Source of the DNA: Gari tellinella
Taxonomy: Eukaryota > Mollusca > Bivalvia > Cardiida > Psammobiidae
Assembly: GCA_922989275.2 (NCBI GenBank)
Contig: OV277857.1
Location: 78,733,321 to 78,797,320, forward strand
Length of the DNA: 64,000 bases
Direction: 5' to 3'
The translations under genes were made by a program, and so were the position numbers. The notes under the pieces were generated by a model. The model was given only the letters and a program-made list of their open reading frames with translations. It made no database searches and was not told the origin of the DNA. Below, one piece after another: positions 22,358-32,891 of this stretch (positions within the stretch are counted from its first letter, which is position 1; each line of letters opens with the position of its first letter).

Positions 22358-22601
22358 AACAGTGGAGAATACGTTATTCTCCCCCAACTTAAATGCTTTT
22401 ATTCTAAAACAGTTTCATCCACTGCCAACAGTTTATAGTCTGACCAGGCTCCAAACTGTTTGCCACCCATTTCAAAGTACATGTATATCGTAAGAATTGT
22501 TGTTGTTGTTTTGTGGTTTTTAATAATTTTCTAATTTTCTCGTTTTGCGTTTGTGTTTCGTTTACTTTAAATTGGAGAAAATTGAAGTGTTCTCCACTAC
22601 A
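22358..22601. mobile_element. Decayed family E element
   Basis: Ends ACAGTGGAGAATACGTTATT and TGTTCTCCACTACA. The hairpin is mostly lost, with one arm left (TGACCAGGCTCCAAACTGTTTG at 22440). Confidence 0.7.
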
Positions 22602-22715
22602 CAGGAACATTCACCCAAGTTGTTCTACAAGAAAATATGGTATGGACCCAAATAAACCAAAACATTCTAATATCATCATTTCAACCTTGTTGTAACGGTA
22701 ACGAACACGGTGTCA

Positions 22716-22932
22716 TTAACCCATCTACAACCATGAGATCATCTACTTTTATAAATTGTCGTCTGCTTTTATTTCTCAAATTTAAATTTCAAGTATTTTG
22801 ACTAAACAAATATTGAACTGATTGTCAAACAGTCTGAATTCTGATCAGACGTCGCGTAACGCGACGTCTGATCAGGATTCAAACTGTTTGCAAGTAAGAC
22901 TGCACTCGGAGTAAGGTAGTGAAGTTGGTTAA
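22716..22932. mobile_element. TTAA-flanked miniature element (family F)
   Basis: Begins TTAACCCATC and ends GAAGTTGGTTAA. Internal TTGTCGTCTGCTTTTATTTC, then a hairpin at 22826-22892 with GATCAGACGTCGCG..CGCGACGTCTGATC. Both arms carry paired changes relative to other copies. TTAA borders with CCC ends resemble piggyBac-derived miniature elements. Confidence 0.8.
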
Positions 22933-23552
22933 CGACGTGTTTGATAGTTGTCTTCACTGAATTTCCGGCCATGGCGTGATACGGCTCAACTCGTGTTCTT
23001 ACATGTGACTAGCCGGTTGCCATGTGCTGTTGAAATTGCTGACTGCCCTTGAAAGTGCTTGACGGTAATTATTGAGGAGACTGGTTATCGATTTGAACCT
23101 TAATCGCGCTTTTGGCGGATTGTTGCTTACTGTTGTAAATAGTTTGGATCTAGGTGAGTCGCCGATGAAATCAGCGTCTCATGTAGATCCAAATGTTTTG
23201 ATACTTTGATTATATACCAATGGCAATGAAGTATAACCCTGTGGCTTTCCTCTAATTAGACGTTTTGGACGAATATTACATTGCGTGCTTGTGATTTGTG
23301 ATTAAGCGCGCAATGTGTCTCGTATATTTCTGATGGAATAATTTCAATATAATCCAACTGTTAAGGTTACAGCACGCTGGCTTTTGTGCTTCTGCGCATG
23401 TAGCGTTCGCCATTATCTTGCAAATGCAACATGACAGTGTTTAATATATGTATCTAAAATCCAAACTGTTTTACATGTCTTGATGTAATAAACCAATATC
23501 AAACTGATGTGAAGGTAAATGAACAGTCGAAATCTTTGCAGCCAATAGGAAG
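22933..23552. other. Mostly unassigned, with an F-type hairpin remnant
   Basis: 23135-23205 holds AATAGTTTGGATCTA..GTAGATCCAAATG, a decayed hairpin. The remainder shows nothing I recognise. Confidence 0.4.
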
Positions 23553-23640
23553 TTAACCCCTTCACTGCCTTGCTCTGAATACAACAGTTATTTGCAAACA
23601 GTTTGTATCCTGATCAAACGCCGCGTAACGCAATTGTTTG
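23553..23640. mobile_element. Family F fragment (one end plus half hairpin)
   Basis: TTAACCCCTTCACTGCCTTG..TTGCAAACAGTTTGTATCC..CGCCGCGTAACGC, then the similarity stops. Confidence 0.65.
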
Positions 23641-24036
23641 AATTTGATGACGTCATTGCAGTTAAGCGGTTGATTAGATAAGAGCTAAGTCTGAGGGAAT
23701 CATGAACGACACTTGCAGACAATTTGGATCCTAACTTTGCAGAGCCAAATTACAATTTATCTAAGGCATTTAGCTAACAATAGCTGTAAAGTAAACGTTT
23801 TGATCAGGATGAGAGCCCTAGACACTCCTCGTCTAATGTAATTAAAGTTACACGATGATAAGTTTTACGCAATTGGTATTATTCAGGCCCATATAAAGGC
23901 GATGGTTTCAAAACTAAAATACTTAGGTCTTTACGAAATCCGATGGTAAGACTATCATCTCTTCGAGACGATTCAAATGAGTATTCACATAATGTGGTTT
24001 GGAGAAACTGTTGGTGAACTTCTGTTTACTCTCTCT

Positions 24037-24266
24037 TACAGTGGAGTATCTGTTATTCTTTCCCAATAAACGCGTTTACGCTAAAACTATTATTTGCAGT
24101 GCAAACAGTTTGGAGCCCGGCGTCTGATCAGGCTCCAAACTGGTTGCCACCAAGATAAACAAGAATTATCAGAATTGTCCAAAAGTTGTTCTTTTCTACG
24201 TTTTAGTGTTTTCCGTTTGCGTACGTTTGCGTTTAAACGGGAAAGAATAACAGATTCTCCACTGTA
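24037..24266. mobile_element. Family E element
   Basis: Ends TACAGTGGAGTATCTG and CAGATTCTCCACTGTA. The hairpin at 24098-24147 is shortened: the left arm lost the TGATCAGACGCC part, leaving CAAACAGTTTGGAGCC opposite the fuller right arm. Confidence 0.8.
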
Positions 24267-24284
24267 TCTGAAGTCGAGATCCGA

Positions 24285-24345
24285 AGACTATAAAGAGTTT
24301 GGGTTGAGTCTGAGATCGTTCTCAAGCATTTAACTGGTCCGACAT
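24285..24345. mobile_element. Family B fragment (left arm only)
   Basis: GGGTTGAGTCTGAGATCGTT and CTCAAGCATTTAACTGGTC without the mirrored arm. Confidence 0.6.
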
Positions 24346-24475
24346 GCCTCAGAGCATTAGACCCTGATCATTGTGCTGATAGGAGTATCATAAGTACATG
24401 TTAATGGGCATTAAAGGTTCAAACACAAAAGACGAAAATGTATTAATAAGATGGAAATAATACAGTAATAATGCA

Positions 24476-24560
24476 CAGTTAAACCCCTCCATTACAACAA
24501 CTAAACTATTTCCCGGTGATTGCTTAATGGAAGATGAAAGTAAAGAACCTCGATTCTACC
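24476..24560. mobile_element. Family H end fragment
   Basis: CAGTTAAACCCCTCCATTAC resembles the H terminus. The hairpin is absent. Confidence 0.4.
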
Positions 24561-24679
24561 ATTCTACTACCATGGCGTCGTTAATTTTAAACATTTGTCG
24601 TCTGCATTTATTTCTCTTATTTCGATTTTAGGTATTTTGATATTAGAAATATTGAAAATAATGTCAAACAGTTTTCATA

Positions 24680-24914
24680 TACAGTGGAGAATGTGTTATT
24701 CTTTCCCAATAAACGCGTTTACGCTAAAACTATTATTTGCAGTGCAAACAGTTTGGAGCCAGATCAGACGCAGGGTAACCCGGCGTCTGATCAGGCTCCA
24801 AACTGTTTACCACCAAGATAAACAAGAATTGTCAGAATTGTCCAAAAGTTGTTCTTTTCTACGTTTTAGTGTTTTGCGTTTGCGTACGTTTGCGTTTAAA
24901 CGGGAAAGAATAAC
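24680..24914. mobile_element. Family E element, right end cut by a LINE tail
   Basis: Begins TACAGTGGAGAATGTG. The hairpin at 24746-24812 is nearly perfect (GATCAGACGCAGGGT..ACCCGGCGTCTGATC). The right arm stops at GGGAAAGAATAACAG, where TAGTAGTTTATTC of a LINE tail begins. Confidence 0.82.
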
Positions 24915-25145
24915 AGTAGTAGTTTATTCATTCCTCCATTAATGGAGATCTATAACATACTCGTATATACAATATAACAAATGAACAATTTAAACATATC
25001 TGCGAAATAGCATCTTGACATGCAAACAGAGTTACTATCATAGATACCAGTATCTCAGTTCGATGTGTTACTGTACGAATAGTATACAAGGTCATTGCAT
25101 GTATAGCCATGAATAAATATATACATGTATACTCTGTTCCATATT
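24915..25145 (-). mobile_element. LINE 3' UTR and (ACT)n tail, minus strand
   Basis: Reading on the minus strand, CTCCATTAATGGAGGAATG is followed by AATAAACTACTACT, the same layout as the LINE tail at 13.9 kb. No coding part remains. Confidence 0.6.
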
Positions 25146-25551
25146 CCAAGTTATCTTCCCTTATTCAGATTTTTACAATTGATAATAACAATAGACACCC
25201 GTTTAACCACTCAATCCAGACGAAAGAAGAAGTTAAACATTATTCAGAGACAACAAATGAGGCAGTTAACCCCCTCCTCCACAAAAATCACCTCTTACTT
25301 AGGGCACAGGTGCCAGTCCAAAGCAAGATGAATATAAAGCAGACAAGCTCATAAAGGAGTTATCTGCTTTACAAACACTCGGACTCCGCTATAAATAGTG
25401 TAAATTTTGGAGCCAACTGATACGCCGGGTAACCTGGTGTCTAATCATGCTCCAAACCGTTCACCAGTACATTTTTGTAAAAACAGTCAATATTTGCAAG
25501 AAATCGCCACTTTCTTAATTCAATTACAATAAGTTTGAGTCTCGTTTCGTT
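25146..25551. other. Unassigned, with remnants of E and A/H hairpins
   Basis: 25330-25375 has TAAAGCAGACAAGCTC..GAGTTATCTGCTTTA. 25405-25462 has TTTGGAGCC..CGCCGGGTAACC..GCTCCAAACCG. Neither keeps its ends. Confidence 0.45.
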
Positions 25552-25772
25552 TGACCCTTTCACCACAAAGTTAACAGTATGATTTAACAATTTTGCATAC
25601 AAAATATCGTCTGCTTAATTTATCGTCTGCAATTTTGTTCAAACTTCAATTTTCAAAAAAGACGTATTCTATACAAGTGTCAAACAGTTTGGGTCATGAT
25701 CAGACGTCGCATTAAGCGGCGTGTTGGCTGAATCTAAACTATTTTAGTCGCTTGTGAAGGCAAAATGGTTAA
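25552..25772. mobile_element. Family F element, diverged
   Basis: CCCTTTCACC at the left, AAAATGGTTAA at the right, ATCGTCTGCTTAATTTATCG inside. The hairpin arms (GATCAGACGTCGC..GCGGCGTGTTGGC) are partly mismatched. Confidence 0.7.
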
Positions 25773-25861
25773 ACCTGAAAACTTTCGTCTTCTCTTCTGT
25801 ACAAGCTCTGTGAACAACGTGAGTGAAGAACTAGACACGCCATAAATTCAAGTTTGCCCAC

Positions 25862-26058
25862 TTAACCCCTACATTGCCTTACCCCGAGTACAGTAGACTA
25901 TAGTTATTTGTAAACAGTCTGTATCCTTATCAGACGCTATGTAGCGTCATTTCAATATCCCAAAATAAATCAAAACACCTAAAATCTCATTTTGATAAAG
26001 TAAACGCAGACTACAATTGTTTAAGACGGGTGACGTCATGGCACTAGTGAGAGGGTTT
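25862..26058. mobile_element. Family F element, inverted
   Basis: Starts TTAACCCCTACATTGCC (the end that is on the right in most copies) and finishes GACGTCATGGC..GAGGGTTTT. The hairpin is half deleted. Confidence 0.65.
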
Positions 26059-26122
26059 TGGCAGATCTATAAGATGCTTGTCAATATTGATTATTTACAA
26101 AAGTGGCCATATATCTTCAATC

Positions 26123-26305
26123 TACAGTTAAACCTCTCTATTACGACTACTATAGTGTGTAAATTATTGGGTGTTTCAAGCTGGTGAGTGCTGAAAGGTG
26201 GCAGTAAAACAGAAAGCTCCTTTCTGTTTTACTGTCACCTTGCACTAAATACGCTGTCATCTGTAGTTTACTTAACACATTAGCCTTCTTTTTAGTGGCA
26301 TCTTG
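26123..26305. mobile_element. Family H element, decayed
   Basis: TACAGTTAAACCTCTCTATT at the left. The hairpin AAGGTGGCAGTAAAACAGAA..TTCTGTTTTACTGTCACCTT has a shortened top. The right end is weak. Confidence 0.7.
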
Positions 26306-26454
26306 TTGAATTTGATATTAGAGCAAGACGCTCACAACGACACTTTTATAGACGCATATACAGACAAACAACGACAAAAAGTGCGATAAAAAGTGCGAGT
26401 TCTTACAGTCGAGTACCATAAACCCAGTTGTGTCCACGATCGCATATATGGGAC

Positions 26455-26526
26455 ATATGCAAACAGTGTAGACTCTGATCAGACGCCGCATTATGCCGCG
26501 TCTGATTAGAGTCTAAACTGTTTGCT
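26455..26526. repeat. CAAACAGT-type hairpin without recognised ends
   Basis: TGCAAACAGTGTAGACTCTG..ATCAGACGCCGCATTATG and its mirror. The outer arms use the G-type spelling (AGTGTAGACTC) and the centre uses the F-type spelling (GACGCCGC). Confidence 0.75.
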
Positions 26527-26761
26527 GATAGAAATTTCAATATAAAACAAAATTGAAAATGTAAATTTTGACCAGGCATCCCTTTGATAAAAAATGGACT
26601 AATCATATATAAAACATGGAAGAATCCAGCAAACATTTATACTCTGCATTTCTTGCTATTCTCATTTTAGGTGCTATAATCAGAGTGTTAAGCAGTTAGG
26701 ACTTTTCAGATGACACTGAGTTACATGGCATCGCTCAAATGAATCCAAACGGGTTTGAACT

Positions 26762-26912
26762 TTAACCCCTTCATTGCCATGACGTCATCGATTTTAAATA
26801 AATTCAATGGTCGTCTTTCTCGATTTGAAAATTGAAGTATTTTGACCTCAGAAATATTGAAATGAGTGTTAAACAGATTACAGATAACCATTTTAACACG
26901 GGATAATGTAGC
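26762..26912. mobile_element. Family F element, left half
   Basis: TTAACCCCTTCATTGCCATG, GACGTCATCGATTTTAAA and GTCGTCTTTCTC are typical. Similarity ends where the hairpin should begin (GTTAAACAGATTACAG). Confidence 0.7.
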
Positions 26913-26938
26913 GTAGGGTATTTATCATAACTTCGTCA

Positions 26939-27142
26939 CTACAGTATTCCTTCTCTTCAACGGCCATCCCAACAATGACTCCCCCTCCTTACAACGACCC
27001 TTGTCGCAGTTCCATGAAGAAGGCATTTATGCCCAACCTATTCACGACTGCAATGTTGTCTGCTTAAATTTGTCCTCTGCTGTTTTCTCAAAATTATATA
27101 ATGGACATTTTGACAGAAAAAACTTGATAACGAGTGACAATG

Positions 27143-27177
<35 letters not shown>
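26939..27177. mobile_element. Family I element, left half ending in a 34-nt poly(C)
   Basis: CTACAGTATTCCTTCTCTTC, CCAACAATGACTCCCCCTCC and TTGTCTGCTTAAATTTGTCC match I copies at 33.3 and 60.2 kb up to GAGTGACAA. At that point the hairpin of the other copies begins. Here 34 C's (27144-27177) take its place and the right half is missing. Confidence 0.75.
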
Positions 27178-27179
<2 letters not shown>

Positions 27180-27456
27180 ATAGTGATGGTCACATTCAGT
27201 TGTTGTATTGAATTTAATTAAGATTAAATATAAGATCATCTCTAGAATCTAAATACGTGTTGTTCAAATCTTGAATATCTAGATAGATCTAGATCTAGCC
27301 ATTCACTCAGCCAGGCTTAAAGCGACTCGCAACCAGATGGTGCATTAAAAATAGTAATTTGTAAATATGTGTCAAACGCTTATATAAATGGTAAAGAATT
27401 AGTTTAGGATAAGAAATTCTGTTTAAAAAAATGTATTTCAATAAAAAAAAAAGTAT

Positions 27457-27547
27457 TGGTCTCTTGTGGGATTCGAACCCGGGGCCCCAGCATTGACGGA
27501 CAGAAGGCAAAGTAGGGGAAACCGCTTAGACCAATGGACCACGGAAC
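27457..27547 (-). pseudogene. tRNA-like Pol III unit (class II length)
   Basis: The minus strand carries a good box A (TGGTCTAAGCGG) and a perfect box B (GGTTCGAATCC) about 40 bases apart. A run of T's follows ~12 bases after the 3' end. The length (~90) and box A resemble Ser/Leu-type tRNAs with a long variable arm, but the acceptor ends do not pair. Likely a tRNA-derived SINE head or tRNA pseudogene that could still bind Pol III factors. Confidence 0.6.
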
Positions 27548-27886
27548 TATCCGTTTATCTCGGATCGATTTAACGTATTTCAATGTGTAGCTATCGAAAG
27601 TGCATACAACTTCGTAATTCGGCTCGTGTTTATGTCTAAGCCCGTGTAGAGAAGCAACAACAACAACTATACCGTCTACTAGTCGGTATAGAAAAACGAT
27701 GGGAAATATCTAAAAATCTAAGATTCGGTGACGATTCTTGAGACTTTTTTTGGACTGATCATACTTTTTTAATGTCAGAAGCCAAATAATGCCACAAATT
27801 TGCTTTTATTTGAGTATTTTATTTTATTTTGACAAGTACACCATCCGGTTGCGAGTCCCTTTAAATAGAGAGTCAGGTAATAAATC
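27548..27886. other. No gene recognised
   Basis: AT-rich sequence. GGTTGCGAGTC at 27848 mirrors GACTCGCAACC at 27321, hinting that the tRNA-like unit lies within a ~540-bp element with short inverted ends (27321-27858). Confidence 0.35.
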
Positions 27887-28055
27887 ATTTGTTTGATAGT
27901 TACTTCGGGAACAGTCAAACCATTGTCCCTCGGTAGCAGGGAAGACCTTGAGAACTGTTGCCCTAGGCCGTTGGCCTAGGGCAACAGTTCTCAAGGTCTT
28001 CCCTGCTACCTCGGGTCAATGATTTGACTGTTCCCTCAGTACCCATGAAACAAAT
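27887..28055. mobile_element. 169-bp foldback palindrome (P2)
   Basis: Arms pair from ATTTGTTTGATAG / ATGAAACAAAT through GGGAACAGTCAAA / TTTGACTGTTCCC and AGCAGGGAAGACC / GGTCTTCCCTGCT. The centre is CCTAGGCCGTTGGCCTAGG. The inner 100 bases are nearly perfect. Non-coding. Confidence 0.85.
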
Positions 28056-28060
28056 GTATA

Positions 28061-28104
28061 TTGTTGTCTCCCGTTGGGTGTCGTTCTAGAGAGGGAACGC
28101 TGTA
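28061..28104. mobile_element. Family I right-end fragment
   Basis: GTCTCCCGTTGGGTGTCGTT and GAGAGGGAACGCTGTAG match the right end of the I element at 33.6 kb. Confidence 0.65.
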
Positions 28105-28283
28105 GTTGCTATAGGAAGTTTGTCTATGTATCTGATAGTATTTATTGTTTCTAAACAACAATGTCTTTGACGCGACGACCCGGGTTTGGGTTAAAAATGG
28201 ATTTGTTTTATATAAGAATATAAGTCATTGTAGATAAACACACAATACATGCAGTGCATGGCGAAGATGTTATCATTTACCGT

Positions 28284-28517
28284 TTAAACCAATTACCCCA
28301 TAAATACGCCTTTTAACGTCTAAAATGTATTCCTCCACTGAACAAAATAGTTTCAATTTATATAGTCATAAATATGTATTAATAGAAGTATTTTCATTAT
28401 TCTAGTATATGGTAGCTTAAAACAGACTGAAAGTGAAGCATTCTGCTTAACTATCAACCTGCTTTAAGCAGAAACATATTTTCAAAATTAGAAACAGGCT
28501 ATCGGGTAATAGGTTAA
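28284..28517. mobile_element. Family A element, inverted
   Basis: TTAA at both borders. The order is inverse to the 31.8-kb copy. The hairpin (28411-28473) has lost its GTGCC..GGCAC top: AAACAGACTGAAAGTGAAGC..ATTCTGCTTAACTATCAACC. Confidence 0.75.
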
Positions 28518-28624
28518 CGAAACTAAACGCAGGTCAATGCAATAAATGTACAATATGACATCATTTTGTACCTTTCCAATTGGAAGTAGACACTGTTCCT
28601 TTAGAAGAATCAGCCTCAAGGATT

Positions 28625-28700
28625 TATTTATCCATGTCCATCCCGTTAACCCTGATCGCGTCTGATCTGGATCAAAGTTGTTTGCCACTCATATTAATAC
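28625..28700. mobile_element. Hairpin remnant of F type
   Basis: CCCTGATCGCGTCTGATCTGG and ATCAAAGTTGTTTGCC represent one arm only. Confidence 0.5.
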
Positions 28701-28913
28701 TTTCAATTTTTAAAAAGATCAAAATTAATTTTATCTTATTTAGAAGACGATATATTTTAAGCATACGAAAAATTCAGCATGATAAAGGTTAAAACGTATT
28801 CTCCTAAATGCATATTACATGTATTTACACTGCGAAGTCCGAGAGAACTGATGAACGTGCACTGTTCCTTCGTTTACCTGAACCCTCACTAGAATTAACT
28901 ATAATAACATGTT

Positions 28914-29167
28914 TTAACTCATTGAGCTCTAGTGACGCATATATGCGTCATTTACCAAATGTGTACCTGTTAAGAGAACACTTGTACTATGCAAACGGTG
29001 ACGTCCCTGACCAGAGGGCTCCTGCAGGAGCCCTCTGATCAGGGGCTTCACTGTTTGTCATTTTGCATTTTTTTACAAAAAAAAACAACCCTAAATAGTC
29101 TAAAATGGACCAGCCTTTATTGCAAACTGGAATTGTCCATTGGAAGTTTCAGGGGATAATGAGTTAA
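28914..29167. mobile_element. Family G element, complete
   Basis: TTAACTCATTGAGC at the left and GGGGATAATGAGTTAA at the right. A 16-bp palindrome GACGCATATATGCGTC is at 28934. The hairpin at 28991-29059 is CAAACGGTGACG..CAGAGGGCTCCTGCAGGAG and mirror. Then ATTTTGC, TCTAAAATGGACCAG and the right end. Confidence 0.85.
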
Positions 29168-29214
29168 ATAAAGGACAACCAAACTTTAGCAAACTGGTTA
29201 GATGCCGCGTAATG

Positions 29215-29290
29215 ACTGAAGACATATTGAAATGATTGTCAACCAGTTTGGAATCTATTCAAACGCGTTACGCACCGTCTTTTTATCAGG
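29215..29290. mobile_element. F-type remnant abutting the minisatellite
   Basis: ATTGAAATGATTGTCAACCA, TTTGGAATC and CGCGTTACGC. The right arm is lost. Confidence 0.45.
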
Positions 29291-29379
29291 GTACATCAGA
29301 CCTGTCTAAATTCCCCATTGACACGGTCTTTATGAAAAGGGGCTAGTTGATCTTCTAGAGGAGTAGAACATGGCTTTCA

Positions 29380-31430
29380 TGGTGTCTTACTGTAGGGCCC
29401 TTGTATGAACGGGCTAACAGAGTCTAAAGGGATAGGTACAACAGAGTTGTATAAATTCCACACGGTAGAATTCTTGTGTCAAAAGCTAATTGATTCAATG
29501 GGAGTAGAACATGGCTGTATTGATGTCCTACTCTAGGGCCCTAATTGAGTCTAAAGGGATAGGTACCACAGAGTTGAATAAATTCCACACGGTAGGATTC
29601 TTGTGTCAAAGGGCTAATTGATTCAATGGGAGTAGAACATGGCTGTATTGATGTCCTACTCTAAGGCCCTAATTGAGTCTAAAGAGATAGGTACCACAGA
29701 GTTGTATAAATTCCACACGGTAGAATTATTGTGTCAAAGGGCTAATTGATTCAATGGGAGTAGAACATGGCTGTATTGATGTCTACTCTAAGGCCCTAAT
29801 TGAGTCTAAAGGAATAGGTACAACAGAGTTGTATACATTCCACACGGTAGGATTCTTGTGTCAAAGGGCTAATTGATTCTATGGGAGTAGAGCATGGCTG
29901 CATTGATGTCCTACTCTAGGGCCCTAATTGAGTCTAAAGGGATAGGTACCACAGGGTTGTATAAATTCCACACGGTAGGATTCTTGTGTCAAAGGGCTAA
30001 TTGATTCAATTGGGAGTAGAACATGGCTGTATTGATGTCCTACTCTAAGGCCCTAATTGAGTCTAAAGAGATAGGTACCACAGAGTTGTATAAATTCCAC
30101 ACGGTAGAATTATTGTGTCAAAGGGCTAATTGATTCAATGGGAGTAGAACATGGCTGTATTGATGTCCTACTTTAAGGCCCTAATTGAGTCTAAAGAGAT
30201 AGATACCACAGAGTTGTATAAATTCCACACGGTAGAATTCTTGTGTCAAAGGGCTAATTGATTCAATGGGAGTAGAACATGGCTGTATTGATGTCCTACT
30301 TTAAGGCCCTAATTGAGTCTAAAGAGATAGGTACCACAGAGTTGTATAAATTCCACACGGTAGAATTCTTGTGTCAAAGGGCTAATTGATTCAATGGGAG
30401 TAGAACATGGCTGTATTGATGTCCTACTTTAAGGCCCTAATTGAGTCTAAAGAGATAGGTACCACAGAGTTGTATAAATTCCACACGGTAGAATTCTTGT
30501 GTCAAAGGGCTAATTGATTCAATGGGAGTAGAACATGGCTGTATTGATGTCCTACTTTAAGGCCCTAATTGAGTCTAAAGAGATAGGTACCACAGAGTTG
30601 TATAAATTCCACACGGTAGAATTCTTGTGTCAAAGGGCTAATTGATTCAATGAGAGTAGAACATGGCTGTATTGATGTCCTACTTTAAGGCCCTAATTGA
30701 GTCTAAAGAGATAGGTACCACAGAGTTGTATAAATTCCACACGGTAGAATTCTTGTGTGAAAGGGCTAATTGATTCAATGGGAGTAGAATATGGCTGTAT
30801 TGATGTCCTACTTTAAGGCCCTAATTGAGTCTAAAGAGATAGGTACCACAGAGTTGTATAAATTCCACACGGTAGAATTCTTGTGTCAAAGGGCTAATTG
30901 ATTCAATGGGAGTAGAACATGGCTGTATTGATGTCCTACTCTAAGGCCCTAATTGAGTCTAAAGGAATAGGTACAACAGAGTTGTATAAATTCCACACGG
31001 TAGGATTCTTGTGTCAAAGGGCTAATTGATTCAATGGGAGTAGAACATGGCTGTATTGATGTCCTACTCTAAGGCCCTAATTGAGTCTAAAGGGATAGGT
31101 ACCACAGAGTTGTATAAATTCCACACGGTAGAATTCTTGTGTCAAAGGGCTAATTGATTCAATGGGAGTAGAACATGGCTGTATTGATGTCCTACTCTAA
31201 GGCCCTAATTGAGTCTAAAGGGATAGGTACCACAGAGTTGTATAAATTCCACACGGTAGAATTCTTGTGTCAAAGGGCTAATTGATTCAATGGGAGTAGA
31301 ACATGGCTGTATTGATGTCCTACTCTAGGGCCCTCATTGAGTCTAAAGGGATAGGTACCACAGAGTTGTATAAATTCCACACGGTAGGATTCTTGTGTCA
31401 AAGGGCTAATTGATTCTAGATAAGTACAAC
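29380..31430 (+). repeat. Minisatellite, ~16 units of 127-128 bp, each a dimer
   Basis: The landmark CCACACGGTAG recurs at ~29460, 29587, 29715, 29842, 29969 and so on to ~31378. A unit contains TAATTGAGTCTAAAGG..GATAGGTACCACAG and, half a unit later, the related TAATTGATTCAATGGGAG..TAGAACATGG. Central copies are nearly identical. Flanks carry decayed single-length relatives (29290-29390; 31430-31760). No open frame, no unique spacers. Confidence 0.95.
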
Positions 31431-31760
31431 ACTGTTGTATTGATGTCCTACTGGTGGGTATTTGTGTAAACGGGCTAACTCAGTCTAACGAGATGGGTAC
31501 AAGAAAGTTGTTTAAATTCCACAGTTTGGGAGCTTTTTTGTAAAATTGATTCTAGATTGTGTGAATATTCTACTGTAAGGTTCTTGTGAAACAAGCTATA
31601 ATGAGTCCAGAGGGGTGTAACAGAGATGTCTGGATTGTTTCTCTGCACTGCCCTTCAAAAGGGCTAATTGGTTCTAGCGGGGATACAACAAAGTTGTCCC
31701 GATTTCTCACTGTAGCGTCCCAATGAAGAAAGGCTAAATTGATCCTAATTAAGATAAAAT
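31431..31760 (+). repeat. Decayed ancestral units at the minisatellite edge
   Basis: GGGCTAACTCAGTCTAACG, AAGGGCTAATTGGTTCTAG and AAAGGCTAAATTGATCC recur irregularly with TACAACA and GTTGT between them. They look like old single units outside the homogenised core. Confidence 0.65.
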
Positions 31761-31811
31761 AGATAGTTGGGATGAGGGATGTTGAGGACTCGACAGGGCC
31801 ACGCAATGCTT

Positions 31812-32063
31812 ATAACCCTTTACCTGATAGCCTATTTATAGTACTTAAGATAGATGACTACTTAAAGCAGGTTGAAAGTAAAGCAGAATGCGCCTTAGGG
31901 CGCATTCTGCTTTACTTTCAGCCTGCTTTAAGCTATAATGTGCTATAATTTAGAAAATATTCCCTATAATACATATTCATTACTGATTAAATTGGAACTA
32001 TTTTCTTCAGCGGATGAATAAATCATATCCGCTAAAAGGCGCTTCTATTGGGTAAAGGGTTAA
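31812..32063. mobile_element. Family A element, complete
   Basis: ATAACCCTTTACCTGATAGC at the left, GGGTAAAGGGTTAA at the right. The hairpin at 31863-31933 is TTAAAGCAGGTTGAAAG..CAGAATGCGCCTTAGGGCGC and mirror. After it TTCAGCGGATGAATAAATCA and CCGCTAAAAGGCG. Nearly the same as 39045-39296. Confidence 0.88.
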
Positions 32064-32135
32064 GTAAGTGATTTGAAACTTAGGCGATGCTTGCGTATAC
32101 AAGTGTGTGTAGCCAGTAATACATGAAGGTCGTCA

Positions 32136-32383
32136 TACAGTGGAGAATCTGTTATTCTTACCAATAAACGCGTTTACGCTAAAACTATTATTTCCAGTGC
32201 AAACAGTTTGGAGCCAGATCAGACGCCGGGTTACCCGGCGTCTGATCAGGCTCCAAACTGTTTGCCACCATGATAAACATGAAATATCAGAATTGTCCAA
32301 AAGTTGTTTTTTCTACGTTTTAGTGCTTTGCGTTTGCGTACGTTTGCGTATAAACGGGAAAGAATAACAGATTCTCCACTGTA
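32136..32383. mobile_element. Family E element, complete
   Basis: Ends TACAGTGGAGAATCTG and CAGATTCTCCACTGTA. Hairpin about 32200-32264 with GACGCCGGGTTACCCGGCG at the centre. Confidence 0.88.
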
Positions 32384-32891
32384 AGAGGGCCAAAAATAGG
32401 ACTTGTCAGGAAAGCATACTTTGAAGTTTGACGATCCTATCACTGTTACTGCTATTGGTATTCTTCGGAATGGGTGAGATGTTCTTTTGACCTACTTACC
32501 TTTGAACAAGTTGAAGGGTTTCGGATAGAAGAAATGACCATGTAGGTTAACAGCTGTTTAGGTGTCAACTATAACGGTGTTCACGTGATGATTGTGATGG
32601 GGTAAATAATGGATATCCTGCAAATACATTATTTTAACATCAGTTACACAGTTGACCCTCAGAATACGAGCAGCATATTTCAGTTATCGTGCTGCGATAC
32701 AAAAATGATCTCCTGATATTAAAGATATTGCAGACTCCGCGTTACTGAGTTAATCCTTCCCTCCAAAACACAAAGAATGCAGATCATATATTGGAAAGTG
32801 CAATGTTTTATTTCGTTTAAGTCAAAATAAATAAAGTTAATACTGCTTAACTGATTATGCCAATAATTATACTCGTACAATGTGTTTACCT
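32384..32891. other. No gene or repeat recognised
   Basis: Unique-looking AT-rich DNA. Confidence 0.35.

Noticed and set aside
24094..24333. Recurring frames with RRRVTRRLIRLQTVCHQDKQ-like peptides in six or more E elements
   Set aside because: They read through the palindrome and its flank, appear on both strands, and follow DNA copies of a non-coding miniature element. There is no protein-like conservation beyond the DNA.
27042..27239. Poly-Gly (or poly-Pro) peptides
   Set aside because: Translation of the poly(C)34 tract.
29380..31430. CRISPR-like array
   Set aside because: Units are directly contiguous 127-mers with no unique spacers, in an animal-type genome.
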